From Candidatus Njordarchaeum guaymasense (GTDB lineage Archaea; Asgardarchaeota; Njordarchaeia; Njordarchaeales; Njordarchaeaceae), in NCBI GenBank assembly GCA_030587605.1, contig JAUQYT010000334.1, positions 1 through 7,337 on the forward strand: a DNA stretch of 7,337 nucleotides, read 5' to 3'. Of this stretch, positions 6,782 to 7,337 are shown in pieces (position 1 is the first letter of the stretch; each line of letters opens with the position of its first letter). The notes under the pieces were generated by a model that had not been told where the DNA came from, did not search any database, and worked only from the letters and a program-made list of their open reading frames with translations. A program made the position numbers and the translations under genes.

Positions 6782-7033
6782 CTAAATGTCAGTATATATG
6801 ATCTCACCATTTCTGCGAATCCTGACCCACGCGCTCAACCTGTGCCACCTTGAACCCGCTTGGACTTCGTATTTCGCGTCCTCTCCACCTTCCTTGACTT
6901 GGAAAACGTGAACCGACGCAGCCACGGATCTTTTTGCGTATACTTCTTTCCCGTCATAGAAAATCCTCTTTTTTCCTGTTAGAATCGAGACGCGAACCTC
7001 GATTATGTGCCCGCCGTAGGAGGTCCTTTTCAT
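6782..7033 (-). CDS. Small beta-rich protein of unknown function
   Basis: An 83-residue protein of unassigned family. The ATG at 7033 is supported by AGGTG (7045-7041) seven bases upstream. The sequence alternates short strands and turns: GGHIIEVRVSILTGKKRIFY, then DGKEVYAKRS, VHVFQVKEGG, AKYEVQAG, WHRLSAWVRI and RRNGEIIYTD. This reads like a compact beta-sandwich with 'DGKEV' and 'RNGEIIY' hairpins; the layout is reminiscent of the FAIM1-like fold, but this is a loose pattern match. There are no Cys, no signal peptide and no membrane segment. It follows a zinc-ribbon gene on the same strand with a 60-base gap, so the two are probably co-transcribed, and it converges on the fixX-like gene with only 34 bases between. 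Confidence 0.68.
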   Translation of the reverse strand: MKRTSYGGHIIEVRVSILTGKKRIFYDGKEVYAKRSVAASVHVFQVKEGGEDAKYEVQAGSRWHRLSAWVRIRRNGEIIYTDI

Positions 7034-7093
7034 GACTTCCCACCTTCATGTATTTCGTGGCAGAAAGATTGAGGGAAGGCACCACATAGGGTG

Positions 7094-7297
7094 TCATCTG
7101 ACTCTTGTATCGGAAGACAAGTAGGCTTGGATTCTTCGTAGAGTTCTAACCGATTCGGCTGTTTCACAGTAGTCGGAGAATAGAAGGGTACAATTGAGAC
7201 ATTCATACCCGTCGATGTCCCTGACACCAGTTTCATCACTCAACTTGACATGTTGTACGACTCCCCCGCACCGCGGGCAAATGTGAGCGTCTACCAT
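7094..7297 (-). CDS. Zinc-ribbon miniprotein
   Basis: A 67-residue protein with CPRCGG (C7, C10) and YECLNC (C33, C36), two CxxC knuckles 22 residues apart that would bind one zinc ion. A further Cys lies at 44. The C-terminal half (ESVRTLRRIQAYLSSDTR) is a basic helix. Such proteins often bind nucleic acid or act as small adaptor subunits; the specific role is unknown. The ATG at 7297 is preferred over the in-frame ATG at 7327 because GGGGGTGG (7309-7302) sits four bases before it; using 7327 would put that strong ribosome binding site inside the coding region. It is the first visible gene of a minus-strand pair with the beta-rich protein at 6782-7033. Its promoter lies at or beyond the right edge. 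Confidence 0.7.
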   Translation of the reverse strand: MVDAHICPRCGGVVQHVKLSDETGVRDIDGYECLNCTLLFSDYCETAESVRTLRRIQAYLSSDTRVR

Positions 7298-7301
7298 GTT
7301 T

Positions 7302-7309
7302 CCACCCCC
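7302..7309 (-). promoter_or_regulatory. Strong ribosome binding site that fixes the zinc-ribbon start
   Basis: GGGGGTGG, close to the consensus GGAGGTGA, lies four bases before the ATG at 7297 on the minus strand. It decides between two in-frame ATGs (7327 and 7297) in favour of the shorter protein. Confidence 0.6.
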
Positions 7310-7337
7310 TTGAGGCCGAGAGCACATAGATAGTCCG

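Overview
The window is most likely archaeal. The evidence is a GTG-started surface protein with a C-terminal membrane anchor, a flavoprotein of the geranylgeranyl reductase/FixC family next to a small ferredoxin, purine-rich Shine-Dalgarno sites and short AT-rich promoter-like elements. The style of the surface protein and the FAD oxidase would fit an Asgard or Bathyarchaeia-type lineage, but nothing here fixes the phylum. There are no rRNA, tRNA, CRISPR or insertion-sequence signatures.

Layout. (1) Bases 2-2394 hold a two-gene operon: the 3' part of a GlcD-type FAD-linked oxidase cut by the left edge, followed with an ATGA overlap by a CrtC/AttH-like lipocalin-fold protein. (2) Bases 2395-3373 are mostly non-coding. 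They contain one small unrecognised gene (2653-2947) whose two halves lie in different frames, followed by T-runs that could end transcription. (3) Bases 3374-4462 encode an exported, membrane-anchored surface protein with two near-identical 45-residue FG-GAP-like repeats, a calcium-binding Asp-rich segment, an FN3 domain and a C-terminal transmembrane helix. (4) Bases 4463-5072 look gene-poor but hide a 38-codon reading frame (4840-4956) that matches the start of a ribbon-helix-helix DNA-binding domain. (5) Bases 5073-6747 are a compact fixC-fixX-like pair: an FAD-dependent reductase and an 8-Cys ferredoxin. (6) On the minus strand, converging on fixX, are a zinc-ribbon miniprotein (7094-7297) and a small beta-rich protein (6782-7033), each with a good ribosome binding site.

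How the parts may fit together. The FixC/FixX-like pair probably forms an electron path from ferredoxin to FAD to a lipid substrate (isoprenoid double bonds, or a quinone). The CrtC-like protein belongs to a fold used on carotenoids and other hydrophobic molecules, and its partner is a flavin oxidase. A shared theme of lipid or isoprenoid redox chemistry is therefore possible, but this is inference from family membership: the two operons are about 2.7 kb apart and not co-transcribed. The most notable items are the hidden RHH fragment, the frame-broken small gene, the two-blade repeat in the surface protein, and the unassigned zinc-ribbon/beta-domain pair.
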